A DNA stretch of 64,000 nt from positions 35,931,366 to 35,995,365 of the forward strand of contig CAIIXF020000001.1 in the NCBI GenBank assembly GCA_903813345.2, read 5' to 3'. This stretch comes from Owenia fusiformis (taxonomy: Eukaryota; Annelida; Polychaeta; Sabellida; Oweniidae). This document shows, piece after piece, positions 41,140 through 54,500 of the stretch (position 1 is its first letter; every line of letters begins with the position of its first letter). The translations under genes and the position numbers were made by a program. The notes under the pieces are model-generated. The model ran no database searches, had not been told where the DNA came from, and saw only the letters and a list, made by a program, of their open reading frames with translations.

Positions 41140-44100
41140 AATGAAGGTGTCTTGAGCAGCAAAATAGACTATTATAGAACAAAAGGACCTTTTGAAAGCC
41201 AATGTCATAGACTAAATGCCTGGGTATAAAAGTATGAACAAATGAGACAAGTGTGGGTTAGAAAGTCAGGAGAGGGCAGATAAAAAAAAATAAGATGGGT
41301 TTGGAAAGTGGAGGAATGTTTAAGATCTATAAGTGATGGAATTGAGTAGAACTTTGTACAATTGAAAATAAGAAAATAAAGTGAGGAAGAAAATCATATA
41401 AAGTCTCAGCTTATATGTAGGAACTTTAGATCCATTTACCAATAAAGGACATTGATCATAAAAGACATATAAGGTCAAAACAGACATTAATAAAGAACAA
41501 TGGATAATAGGTCCTTTTCCCAACAATCGCACTTGGGGCAATCTGCGCGAGGTTCAATTTTGGTTTGCTTTTCTGCGCATGCACATTAAATCCAGCAATT
41601 TGATTTGTTCAAATTATTAAAACACAAGCGCAATCATCATTATTTAATGCACCTTATATGCGGGAATATTATCATTTGGTACAAAAAGTACAAAAGGGTT
41701 CATCCAACAGGAGTGCATATACAGGGTGGTAAAATGGAAACCCTGCTGCTATTCTCCTTTATCTTTATCATTTTAGGGATTTACAACCTGATATTTGGCA
41801 TCTTTTGTACATCATTCAATTCTTCACCATTGCTTTGCACCTTCTTAAATATATCTTACATCTTAAAACAAACTGAGTAAAAACTGAACCTTGTGCAGAT
41901 TACCCAACTCGACAATCGATCTTCAATGCCATTATGTATATTGCTACCTTCACTGTCGTCACATACTTGTAAGTAGACAAATTTATCTCATGTAAATTTC
42001 ATATTTTTCTGGGTCAAAGTACTTCACAGAATTAACTAGACAATGGCAACTCTGCGGAGTAGCAAATCCCAACGAACAAAATATCAATTACCGAATTCCA
42101 ATCAATTATACTCATTACTTTGGTTAAAATTGAAAAATTTTAATTTTAGAATTGCGAATTCCTGCAAAGCAGCCATTTTGAATTTTCTGAGGTACAAATC
42201 TGAAGAATAATACCATAATTGTGATCTACTCCAAAATTCCTTCAATTTGAGTATAATATAGCCATACTTTGAAAGGATCAAAAAATTATTGCGAAATCGT
42301 ACATTAGACGGCCATTTTGAATTTTACGAGGCTCGAATCAGAAAAAAGATACAATATTTGCAATCTACTCTTAATTGCCTTTCATTTGAGTATAATAAAG
42401 CTATACTTCAGAAAGATCTAAAAATTAGCGAAAATTACTGTTTTCCTGACCCCCCATACACAGCCCCTGGGGGTCAGGATGAAAAACACGGAATATATGT
42501 GAAATAGATAGATGTTGCGAATATACTACCAAAATTTCAAACAATAATATTAATTACTTTGGTTTAGAATGAAAAATTTATGGTTTTTGCGAAAAAGTCC
42601 CGTCATTTTTAAAGCGGCAGCCATCTTGAAAAATTTTTTTTTTGCGTACAACTATTCACCAATATACATCTTTCCACTAAATATGAAGAAAATCCGTCAA
42701 CTCGTATTTGAGTTATCTTCCGGACGGACGGACGGACGGACTGACTGACGGACTGACGGACGGAGGGCTTCACTATATCCCTACCGAACTTCGTTCGTTG
42801 GGATAATTATCCCACAGCTCAGTCTTCCCCCAAAAAAATTTGCTTTTTTCCAAAATTTTGCAAATACGATTGTGGATTTTGCGAATTAGAAATAGACTTC
42901 AAGATGTCCCTAGTCCTACTAGGGACATCTCGCATACCATTGAATAGATTGTCGCAGAATTTTGCACTCATGAATGTTAGAATTATGATGTTAGTTGGAG
43001 ACCTACCCTTTATTTGACCAGCCCACTTCTTTCCTGTCTCACTTATACAGTTGAAATTGTAATTTTTGAGTTCTTAATTATCGTAAATCCTTCGTTCTAT
43101 AAGTAAAATGTCCAAGCAATTTCAACTTAGAAATTCTGGTTCCTCTGGTCGTTATGCAAATCTATATAACACCAAGAAACGAAATTATTATAATAAGATT
43201 TTGATAAAGCTACAAAACGTGTAGCGAGATATCATATTCTTTTCATATGTTTTGTATACTAACTACAATGTATATGGGCCTAAGGCCTTAAATATATGAA
43301 ATAAATACTATACAATACATATAATTTATATATATTCATATAATTGTCCATTTATGTTATTAAACTAGTATTGAAATAATGATTTTGATTAGTTAAACAC
43401 GCTATTAGTTTGACACACGCATGCGCATCAAGAGGATTTTAATTTTCAAAATTAGTTCCAAATTTTTGACAAAAATCTCCCAATTACTCATGAAATACCA
43501 AATTACTTCACTAAAAACTTAGCAGAGTGCTTTCGGAGCATTCAAAGATAGGGTAGGTGCATAGTTTATCGCAGTTTGCTGCTGCGTCATTATAAATATA
43601 GGTACGCGTAATGGCCATGATATCATCATGGCCATTGGGAAAGGCTAATTAGAAAGTAAGGATTTTACATAAAAAAATTGTGAAAAGAACATTCACCTGT
43701 TCAAGATGGTAGACTAATGAAATGAAATATTTCATTTTAGCGATTTTATGCGTGAACTCAAGTAAAAAACTTCAAATTTCTTGCTTTTTTGCGTTTATAT
43801 GACAGATTAGGAATTTTGACATCAAATTTTTACTAAATCACATTACGACCGCAGAAACGCAAATTTCTTTCGCCATGTTTGTTTGTTTGATTGTGAGAAG
43901 AATCTTTTGATAAAGTGTATAAAAAACAAGAAAATTCAGTGAATTTATACATTTTACAAAACAAATCTTCTCACTAGTCTTTTCTAGGCACAAAAGTGCA
44001 CTCTTTGTGCAAAACTGGTATATAGACAATGTGGGGAAGGAGTGATTCTTGTTTGAAAAATAACATGTGACTCAATATGAAGAATGCAGAAAATTTCCCA

Positions 44101-44177
44101 TTATGCACCCTGACCTTAAGTGAGGAATTAAATCGGCGATTCTGTTGTCTTCTGTACTATATGTTCGCAAATATGTA
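41140..44177. other. Intergenic with repeat fragments, no gene
   Basis: Around 42722-42770 a GGAC/GACT tetranucleotide run is followed by TATCCCTACCGAACTTCGTTC and a hairpin (TATCCC...GGGATA); this looks like the end of a dispersed repeat beginning near 42000. A 29-bp hairpin with AGATGTCCCTAGT arms is at 42902-42930, and another palindrome (AATGGCCATGATATCATC...) is near 43610-43637. No coding exon was recognised. Confidence 0.5.
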
Positions 44178-44421
44178 TATTTTCTTAAACATTAACCAAA
44201 CCTGTCTGGCCCAGTTATCTACTCCCGACCTCGTAGATCCCAGTGTTTTTTATGATGTTTATTCATTTATTAGAACGTATTATACATTGAAAAGACAGTG
44301 TGTTTTTTCCGGAGTAAATACCCCTTTTTTTGTTTTGCATTGGAGCTAGTCTGGCCCAGATCTACGAGGTCGGGAGTAGATAACTGGGCCAGACAGGTTT
44401 GGTTAATGTTTAAGAAAATAT
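44178..44421. mobile_element. Inverted-repeat element, arms about 63 bp
   Basis: TATTTTCTTAAACATTAACC through TACTCCCGACCTCGTAGATC (44178-44240) is repeated as an exact reverse complement at 44359-44421. The 118-bp loop is non-coding. Confidence 0.8.
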
Positions 44422-44429
44422 TGTGCTAA

Positions 44430-45008
44430 ATACCACCTAGGTGCCCCACACCTAGGTGTCCCCATTGAAATGCCTTACTGGCATATTTTACTACTTTATT
44501 TCAAGATAACATTTTTCCAAGTGTTAATATGGTACATAATAAAGTATTTTCGCGGAACTTGTGTAAATATTTCTGTTTGTTTATGATATTTTTAATTGTC
44601 TTGAAAATTTTGATCGATGTCGAAAGTCATTTGTAAGAATAATATTTCATTATTTGCTCACTATAAAATGCTACAAATTCACTATTTTAGCAACAAGTAT
44701 GAACAATATATATATTTCAAATATAAATGCACACTTTAGAATTTCAGCATTAATGGTGTTTTATTACTACAAATAAGTAACCATACATATGAGCAAAATT
44801 CCAGGTGCTCATTTTATAACAATAAAACTTTTTACATTTTATTTTCGAATCTTCTTTGCTATATTCTCGACTACAAATTATTATTTCAAGCCTATTCAAT
44901 GTCAGGTCAATATGACGAAGGAAATAATACTATATTCAAAATATGTACGAGGTTTAAAATGGAATTAGAAATCCAGGTGCCCAAGGGGACACCTAGGTGG
45001 TATTTAGT
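44430..45008. mobile_element. MITE with AATACCACCTAGGTG ends and TA flanks
   Basis: AATACCACCTAGGTG at the left (about 44430) faces its complement CACCTAGGTGGTATT at about 44994-45008, each bordered by TA. The left end has a duplicated CACCTAGGTG-CCCC motif. The interior is AT-rich and non-coding. Terminal repeats and TA flanks suggest a Tc1/mariner-type non-autonomous element. Confidence 0.55.
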
Positions 45009-45425
45009 AACACCCCATGGTAAGGCCCAAAAAGGACTTGATATAACTTCCCGAGAATATAATAGCCAGCTTTACATAATAATGTTACAATCGAAAGAGT
45101 ATTGATATATGCACTCACCATTGATACCTGTTGAATCAAAAGCACCAATGATGTTAGTAAATCTTCACAAATGTTCGTCAAAAATCCATCAAAAACTTTT
45201 GAACGTTAGCCGGAAGTGGACATGTGGACACATGCATCAGCTCTAAAAATTAATAAAGCTTAGATTCAAATATAGAATAATTTTGTCATTTAGATATAGT
45301 GAAAAATGTTAGAAAATACATATTACGTTGAACTATTACTGTATTTGATAAGGTATACACTATATCTAATATCTAATACATATAAAATAAATATGTACGA
45401 AGTGTGTTTGAAGGTGAAGGTTGAA

Positions 45426-45433
45426 TGACGTCA
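45426..45433 (+). promoter_or_regulatory. CRE-like palindrome upstream of UBE4B
   Basis: A perfect TGACGTCA (CREB/ATF site) lies 135 bp upstream of the UBE4B start codon. Full CRE palindromes are often found in proximal promoters of housekeeping genes. Neither the transcription start nor a TATA box is evident. Binding is inferred. Confidence 0.45.
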
Positions 45434-45567
45434 CGACCCAGATTTTTGACTTTGTTTTCTCAAAACACAGCAAACTTTTGCTGTTTTTGTGTTTATATCA
45501 CCGATCTAACGAAAATAATCGACTGTCGCCTTTAGAGTACATACTCAAAAATTATATTTTCGGAAGG

Positions 45568-48500
45568 ATGAGTGGACTGAACCCAGATGAAGTGAGTAAT
45601 CAACGATAGGAATAGTAGATTATTTTTTAAAGATTTTTTCTTTTAACACAGTCACTCACTGAGTCACTTTCAATTGATTGTTGGCCTGTCTTCATTATTC
45701 AACAGGCCTCGCGCTTAACTTTTTTTATCAGGTAGTCGTTTCACTACTTAGTGAATTTTACAGGTACTGTAGCTATTTGAGAGAAGCAGGTAGACTAGTG
45801 ATGTTTTTGATAAGAGCATGGGCTTTCAACTAGATAAGAGCATGGGCTTTCAATTAGAAGGGTATGGTAAGAGTGATCTTTATTCTTATTGTTGTGGTTC
45901 GATTCGAACAAGAAACAACAAAAGATCAGCTGATCGACGAATTAATAGAAAATCCATGTTTTTTCACATGGAGAGTCGTAAGGTGAGGTTATCGCATCCT
46001 ACGACCCCTTTAGATTGTGGTCGTACGCGCGTATAATTGGTCAGTCGATGTTTTTACAAAGTTGGAGAAAATACTACGCATTGTACACCTAAATGACCCA
46101 CCTCGATACATTCCTTAGTATTTTAGAATTCTTTTTTTATTGTATGGGTTCATCGGTAGAACGAAGAGATTTTAGTTTTTACATCGGAAATATATCAGCA
46201 ATTTTCAAAATGTCGGAAGGGGAATTCCCCAGGGATTTCCCTTATGACTGGTGCATGCCGGGAACTGAATGGAGGAATTTGACGGTTGAAATAAGTTTAA
46301 TATTACACGCAAATATTGCTATCAAAAACGAAAACCTCTTCATTCTGCCGATAAACCCATACAATTGGCGATTCAACTACATAAAAAGAATTCTAAAATA
46401 CTAAGGAATGTATCGAGGTAGGTCATTTAGGTGGGTAATGTGTAGTATTTTCTCCAACTTTGTAAAAACATTGACTGACCAATTATACGCGCGTATGACC
46501 ACAATCTAAAGGGGTTGTAGGATGCGATAAAGGTGAGGTACTAGTGAAGTTAGCTAGCTGGAGGAAATTACAAGTAGTGTTTTTTGGGTAAAACATGTAG
46601 CAAAGCGCTACCTTCACAATGCTAATTTCGAGGCCTGTTGAACATTTTTAATAAAACGTTATTGATCCTTGATATAGTTTATGATTCATAATTCAAGTCA
46701 TCTATTCATAATTCAAGTCATCTATTCGTAATTCAAGTCATCTATTCATAATTCAAGTCATCTATTCATAATTCAAGTCATCTATTCATAATTCAAGTCA
46801 TCTATTTTTCTGCCATTGATGTAATAGCCCTAATTTTGAAAGTAATTTATGGGCCAATCAAATGGGAGGCTCAAGGCTCATGAAGTTGCGAATTCTGGTG
46901 ACAAAATCCTTAAAACTTAAATATTTTGATGCTACTACTCATTCTGTGCACAGGTACGCCGTAAGCGTTTAGCTCGACTAGCTGGTGGTAATGCTGCATC
47001 ATCATCGACATCTCTTCCCAACAGTGAACAGACCTCTTCTGTTTCTATGCCTCAAGTTCCTCAAACAGAATCTGCCTCTCAGTCGAGCACTCAACCAACT
47101 GATGATAATGTCCCAATGTTAGAGATAGTACGAGAAAGTGTTGATTCATCGGCGAGTATGGAATCAGGTATGTAAAGCATATAGCAACAGTTAACAATAT
47201 GCAGTTAATGATATCATTTCTCAAAGTAAGTTAATATTTATTATTGAACATATAATCATAATCTTATATTTTGAGTGTCTTCTTGTGTTTCAGCTGCACC
47301 AACTGCTTCATTGTCTTCCGCAGGCTCAATGACATCAGAACTTCAAAGCATGGAAATAGATGCTGCTGGAGAAAAAACGTAATTATTAACTTTTCTGTTT
47401 CCTGATATATTACTAATTAGAACATCAATAGTTTAAACAAATGTGTTTTGTGAGTCCAGTTTCCAGTCCAGAGAAATGTTGTACGCAGGAGGTAGAACTA
47501 AAAATGTTCATAATGACAAGACATGTATATTATAACCAAAATATTCATACAAATTGCAATGTTCCAGTGCAGTGCAGGCTCAAATGGATGCTGACTCTGG
47601 TATAGAAACGATGGAAGTTGATGACACAGAACCAAATGAAAGCAAAAGAAAACGGGTAAACATGCAAATGTTTTATTCATAATGTTCAAAATTATCAGAA
47701 ATAAAGATCATATAAAGAATCATATATAAAAAAACTGTTACCTATCATTTCATGTTCAATATACAGGGTGAGCCAAAAAGGTAACCCAAACAAATCTTAA
47801 TAACTTAATCATCCAGCATGGGTAAGTTAAGTTAAGTTAAGTAATATTCAGCAGAATTGAACCTTTTTTAATGTTCTTTGATTCTAATAGGTATCATTGG
47901 TCTGTTCCAAAATGTCATGATTTTATGGCCATTTTACGAAACATGCTGCAAATGTCAAAACAATACTAAAATCACCCAATATGAGCCCCCAGAATTTTAT
48001 CTTTGTGGTTATTTCAAAGGAATATTGTGGAATGAAAGAAAATTTGAATAGAGTTCAGTTTTGCTAATTATGACTTAAAACCCATATTGGACCACTGAGT
48101 TATTAAGATTTCTTTAGGTTTGGTTACCTTTTTTGGCTCACCCTATATATGAACATACATGTCAGTGAACTGCTGTTAAACCTTTATAGAAATGATTATC
48201 CCAGCTAAATCTTATGCAAGCTGCTTTGTTATACATATCAGATAAAGACATTTGTGTTCATGAATTGTAAATGTTATGTATATTATAAATGCCTTTATAT
48301 TATATATATTTTAGCAGTCAAGTATTAATGAAGCCACTGAAGAGCATGTCCAGAATTCCATTAGGAGAGTATTCCGTGTGTCCTGGAACAATGCTGAGGC
48401 CAGTCAGGGAAATACTATTGCCCTTCCAGAACTAGCTGAAGCTGCTAAATCGGGAGATGGTAACTACATAATGTTGATTTAGTACACTTGTGTATATCTT

Positions 48501-51500
48501 GATCTGTGATATTTTTAAAACTTTATCCTTAAACATTTTCACCTATACAAATGTAGTAGTATATAGAAGTATTAACTCATGTTGTGCATCTTTTGTCCTC
48601 CTTTATGTATTTGATTGAAAAAATATTTATATAAAATGAGTTTGAATTGAAATGACAAGTCTTGTTTTAAATCTCTGCCCACTCCCCATGAGGGAAATGG
48701 GATTAGAGATGTCAGGAAAATATGATAATTTTTTCCTACAAAGAGTACAAATATATTCTCTTCACTGTTAATGTTTTATTATTAGATAAAACTTATGTAA
48801 TACTAGCAAATAGCAATGTAACATTTATGTAACAATTTTCAACAACTGACAAATTAATTACTTTTTGTCACATTAATGTGTTTTTACAAGATGTTTGTGG
48901 TTGTTTTGTAGGTTGGTTGGATCACAAGGACCTAATAAGTCAGTTGTTATTAGAAGTATTAATGATTTTGAAGAACAAACAGGAAAACCCTTTCACAACT
49001 TTGAAACTAGAACCTCCTAGTTCTCCAAGCAAATATGGGTCTCCAAGTAAATACGGAGCTAGTCCTAAAAGGTAAGTTAATTGAATTACTTTAAAACACA
49101 AAATAATGTACATGATCCAAAATATTATGATTCATTATAATATTTTATAGGTTAAAAGATGTGCTATACATGCAAAATTGTAAGTGATATACTATCACTC
49201 AAAAGTGATTGCTATTCAAAATTTACTCATAATTTTTGTTACATTATTTTTTACACTGAAAATCATGTTTCAGTCCTAGCCCACTGTCATCGTGTATGAC
49301 ATCACAACAAACTAGTCGGGAATTTACATACAAGAAGGTTCAGCCAGAAAAATGTGCTGAGGTGAATATGATCACCTACCTGATGGATTGCTATGATCGA
49401 GTCTCTGTAGAAGAGAGGTCAGCCCCTAAGAGAAGTAAAACACCACCATTGAGTGACGTCCTTGCAGACATAAGGTGTCAGTGTGTATGTCACACAGCAT
49501 TGGTGCTCCAAGGTGTATTTACACAGATAAGGTTAGTTCTGAAAACAGGAATAATGTGTAGTTTGAATAAAAGATTGTAAGCCTGGGTATAGTGAATATG
49601 ATTTTTTTATCCCATTTATTTTATCCCATTTAAGGAACTTGACTGATTATATCAAGGCACCTGTTAAGTTATCTGTTCTTGTGCCATATTTCAGGTCATT
49701 TGCTTAACTGACTGTTCTATGTGCCATATTTCAGATCACCTGCTAAATTATCTGTTCTTGTGCCATATCTGCTGTCACACAATCTACCCAGGGACTTCCT
49801 TATACAACTTATGACTATCACATACCAGGACAAGGATTCATTCAGAGCAGTATGTTCACCAATTATTCATTAAATTCTGCTATAGTACAATATAGACTAA
49901 TATTAGATATCTTAAATTTTGATCAAACCTCCATATGCAACACCTTTTCAAGTGTTTAAATAATGGAAATTACAAAAATTGATGGAAAATACTTTGTGTA
50001 ATATGATATAACATTGCAAAAGCAATTTCAATAAAATATTTAAAGAACACAAAGAGGTGTAAACTACCAATTTTTATCAATATTAAATAATATTTGCAAT
50101 TTGTGTATATTTGCAGGTATTTGAGCCAGTTTTACAAGGGTTGGCATCTGTGATGAGATCAATATCATTTGACAACCCAGAGTTTAGGCAACCTTTGATT
50201 GTGTTCAGTGAACTTTGTGATGTCAAAATATCAAATACAAGACCTATATGTAACCTGGTAAGATATTTTACAGAAATCTGTTATGATTCAATTCCAAAAA
50301 AGAATTGAATTTACTATTAAACATACATTTTCATTTTGGTCGGAGATTCTGCAATTGAGAGCTGGGTTATATTTCCAAATACATTCATAGAATTTGACAT
50401 GCATTTAATCCTTTCAAAAGAGACCACTTTAATTTTTGTTTATAAACATCCTGTGGTGACTTTCCATTTAATCTTCTCCCTTGTAGTTAATTTTATTGTG
50501 TAATTTAACTGGGTAGAATATCTATCAAACTTATTGGGTACAAGGTAACCAAAAGTAACAGGACAGGTGCTGTCTTTTTTTATTAATACTGAACAGATCC
50601 TGTTCATACATTCTACTACACTGGAAAGAATTTCAAAACTGGTATAGTGGTGCTAGAGCCTTGACTCAAACAGACTAGCTGACATGTCAGGAAGGGTAGA
50701 TTTCACAAGTCAGTGAAGACTCACTCTTCTCCATGACGATTTGACCCTCCAGATTAGCTATCAATGCATACCATTTGAAGTGAGATATTACACGATCATG
50801 AGAGAAGTCTGTATGGTCTAAGATGTCAGAAAAAATTTGAACATAATTGGCGCAGAATTTAATTCAATTTATTTATTTCATAATTCTTATATAATATACA
50901 CTATAAAAACAAGCCGCTGGACACCCTAGTGGGTATATGTTGCGGTTTAACAGAAATTTTTAAAATGACATCTAGACTACATATAAAAGAAAGCACTTAT
51001 GTTACATGTAGGTATATAAAATGTTATTAACAATAATACTTTAAGGATGTACAATGTAGAAATGTTACAAAAAATCGGGTACCAGTATAAAAATCAAAAA
51101 TCAACAGTACAGTATTATACATTATCGATAGATGAGTAGTTTTTTATATGAAGATTTGAAAATATTTAGAGTGGAGCATTTTTTAATATCATCTGGTAGA
51201 GCATTCCAAAGATTAGGACCTAGATAGCGAAGGGAAAATTTAGAGCATTTAGGGATATGAAAATCTCGTGAAATGATGATGGACATTAATACTTTTAACA
51301 AAATGCCAGCACCAGACCTGTTACTTTTAATACAGCCTGTATTCTCTACTAATGCTAGTTATTATTTATTTATTATTTAGATAACCAAACTAGATAACTG
51401 GTTGCCAGATTCGTTAAGCCCAGCTGCAGGATTGGAAATTGAAAGATTGTCCATCTTGGGAGCTTTCTTTGGTATCTCTGTCTTTGCTGAAGATGATGTA

Positions 51501-54500
51501 AGTAGTCATACAAATACTACATTCATATTTGATTTAGTAAGCATTTTAATTCAGTGATTTTACAAAATTTACAAGTTAAGAGGACCATAGCCAATTAGCT
51601 TTGATTAGGTCAACCAGAGGAAATATTAAGAATAACCTTGGACTTAGTTGTTCTTTCTATTTACAATTTGGGAATTTCATGATTTTAGACATTTATAAAG
51701 AATTGGTAATGCCAATGATTTGATGTGTATATGGTTTTAGACAAGTGTGGTGGATGCCTATTTCTCCAACCCTGAGATGACAGCTGATAGTGCCAGGATG
51801 ATCAACAAATCTCTGCAACAAGCCATGGAGTTTGCAAGGGTAAGTCTTATATCCATTTAATACACCCAAATTGTAGTTATATGGTTGCTCACAGAAAATG
51901 CATACCATAAATTTTTCGTTAAAATTTATTCTTTTTTTTCTTTGTTTCATTTTATCAACTTTGCTGTTTCAGAGGTTATTTTACAGGTCCTGCTGCCAGT
52001 TGGTCAACGGAAGAACTCTATTTATTAAATATGTTTATTTGCTTCATTGTAGGGGGAACAATTTAAGATCCTACACAGTATTTTAGTGAACTCTGAGACT
52101 AGGGATGCAGCCATGTCTTTCATAGCTGCAGCTACATGTAGGAACCACAAACGCTCACAATTACAGGTATTTAAAAATCAGCCATCTTGAATTTTACAAA
52201 TAAGTGTCATTTTGTTTATTTGTTTTAAGTACATTTATTGTTTAAAATAATTTTAAATGAATAATGCTAATCTTGGGATATTTTATATAATTGTATGTCT
52301 GGTAACAGCATTTCTTTATTTAAAGTACAATACCACAATACCAAAAATTAATTAAACTTGATAATATTTTTCCAGGCAGATGAAAGACTAGTCAGTGGAG
52401 ATGGGTTCATGCTAAACTTTCTCACAGTCCTTCAGCAACTTGCAGTGAAAGTCAAACTAGACAAAGTAGATCTTTGTTATCTAAATCATCCTAAATCACG
52501 CATAGACATCAAAGAGGAGACAAGGCTGAAGTGCAGCTCTCAGGAAGCAAACAACTGGATAGATACAATGAGTAAGCCTTGAGTATTCAAGTACTAAGCT
52601 TTGATTTGTATAACATGGAAGCTCTGTGGAAGCTCTGAATTGTTGAATTTATTTATATTTCGTTCAAAATTTCAAAATGTGAAAAAATCAGTGTACAATA
52701 GAAGTGCATAATTTGATATAAACATGTGAAATTTAATTAATGTTTTATTATAGAAGCTAACCCTACTCATAGCTGGCCAGATCCCAAGTTCCCGACAGAG
52801 TGTTTCTTCCTCACCCTGCATTGCCACCACCTGGCCGTGCTCCCCATTGCCAGGAAGTACCAACGTAGATTACGTGCAATACGTGACTTATCACGCATGG
52901 TAGATGAGATCCAGAGTGCCGAGCCACAATGGGCTAACACACCAGTAGCAATGCGCAATAAAGAACTGATTAAGAGGTGGAAATCTCAAGTTCAGGTGGG
53001 CTGCTTTGAACATATTCACTCTTCCAATGTGTTAAACACTTAATCAGAAAAGCATGACATAACATTTTCTTTCTTTTTACATTTTAACTCCCATAAAAAA
53101 CATGACAGTTACAGACGAGATTGATACAAGATGTGAAAAAGTGTAAAATCATCTTTAATAATTTAGAGGCCAGTGAACTTAACCAGTTTGTATTCTGAAA
53201 ATGCTAGCTTGCTTAGGTACCAAAATTGTAGAAGCAATATTCATATTCAAATGTGACAAACAACTGCACAAGCACACTTTATAGTAAAACCTGTATATTC
53301 ACCTAGTTAATCTGAACATCTCCCAATCTGAACATTTTTTCTGTCCCGTTTTTCCTCCCATTGACTCCAGTGTTAAAAAGCTTGAAATGTGAACATTATT
53401 TGTGACTAGAAATAGAGATCATGTACATTCAGTGTTTCAAACATTGTCATGTGATTTTTCAGAGACTTCAAAAGGGCAAACTGTGTGCAGATGCTGCTTT
53501 GATGGATGAGAGTCTCTTGAGGCGGTGTCTCCAGTTTTACAGTTCACTGGCACAATTTATACTTAACATAGTTGATTCTAAACCCAGTGGGTAAGTTCTG
53601 TTTATATGATTTCTGTTTTGTTTATTTATAATTAATTTTAGATTTTCTAATCTGTTGGATTTTAAAGATTATAGGGGCAATGAAGGAATGGATAAGAGTA
53701 GCAAACTTTATCAAAAAAAATTCCAATTATTTCAGGTCTTGGGTTTTCATTGCTATCTTCTGTTTCCAGTTCAGACTTGATTTCATGAAGTGCCTTGATT
53801 TTTAAATGCTGCCCATTTATTTTTACATTTCTGCATCTTAAATCATCAATTACTTTGATCCTGTTTCAACCAATACCTTAATTTTTTCCACATTGAATTT
53901 TGAATTGTAAGGTACACATGGTTTTGTTTATTTTTTCCTGCTACTTTGATGACTCAATGAAATAATCAAAACAAGATTATAACACATGCTTAATATCAGT
54001 AACAATATGTTATTGCAGGCCTACATTACCTCTAGCAACAGATGTCCCTATGCTGTTCTCTGCCCTGCCTGAGTACACAGTGGACGATATGGCAGACTTC
54101 CTCCTATTTGCAATACAGTGAGTCTACTTTTCGTTACAATTTCTGATGCTTTTCAATTACATTTCAGTACCTTTTGAACAGAACAATTTTTTCCAGTCCC
54201 ATTTTTGTCCTCGTAAAAATGATTAAAATGTAAACATCTGGTATATAACATCAGAACACAAAATATTTTCTTGTACTGTGTGAAATAAAATTGTCCAGTT
54301 TTCCATAAATAAAAAGAATCTTGCCTGAATTCTGATTTTATAAAAATGTTCATATTCTCGCCCAATGTGTACAATATCTAAACTGACCCATTATTCATTA
54401 TATTTCAGGTACATGCCCAGCATACTGGCTGATGTTAACCTAGATCCCATCATAACGTTCCTCATTGTGTTCATTTGTTCCCCCACTTACATCAGCAACC

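Noticed and set aside
41605-41880. 91-codon hydrophobic frame
   Set aside because: AT-rich low-complexity composition, partly over a CAGGGTGGT repeat end, with no splice or similarity support.
44899-45105. 68-codon frame just upstream of UBE4B
   Set aside because: It runs across the right terminal repeat of a MITE (CACCTAGGTGGTATT) and has no conserved features.
46093-46404. 103-codon frame in UBE4B intron 1
   Set aside because: It lies within a foldback transposon, starts in its terminal repeat and has no recognised motif.
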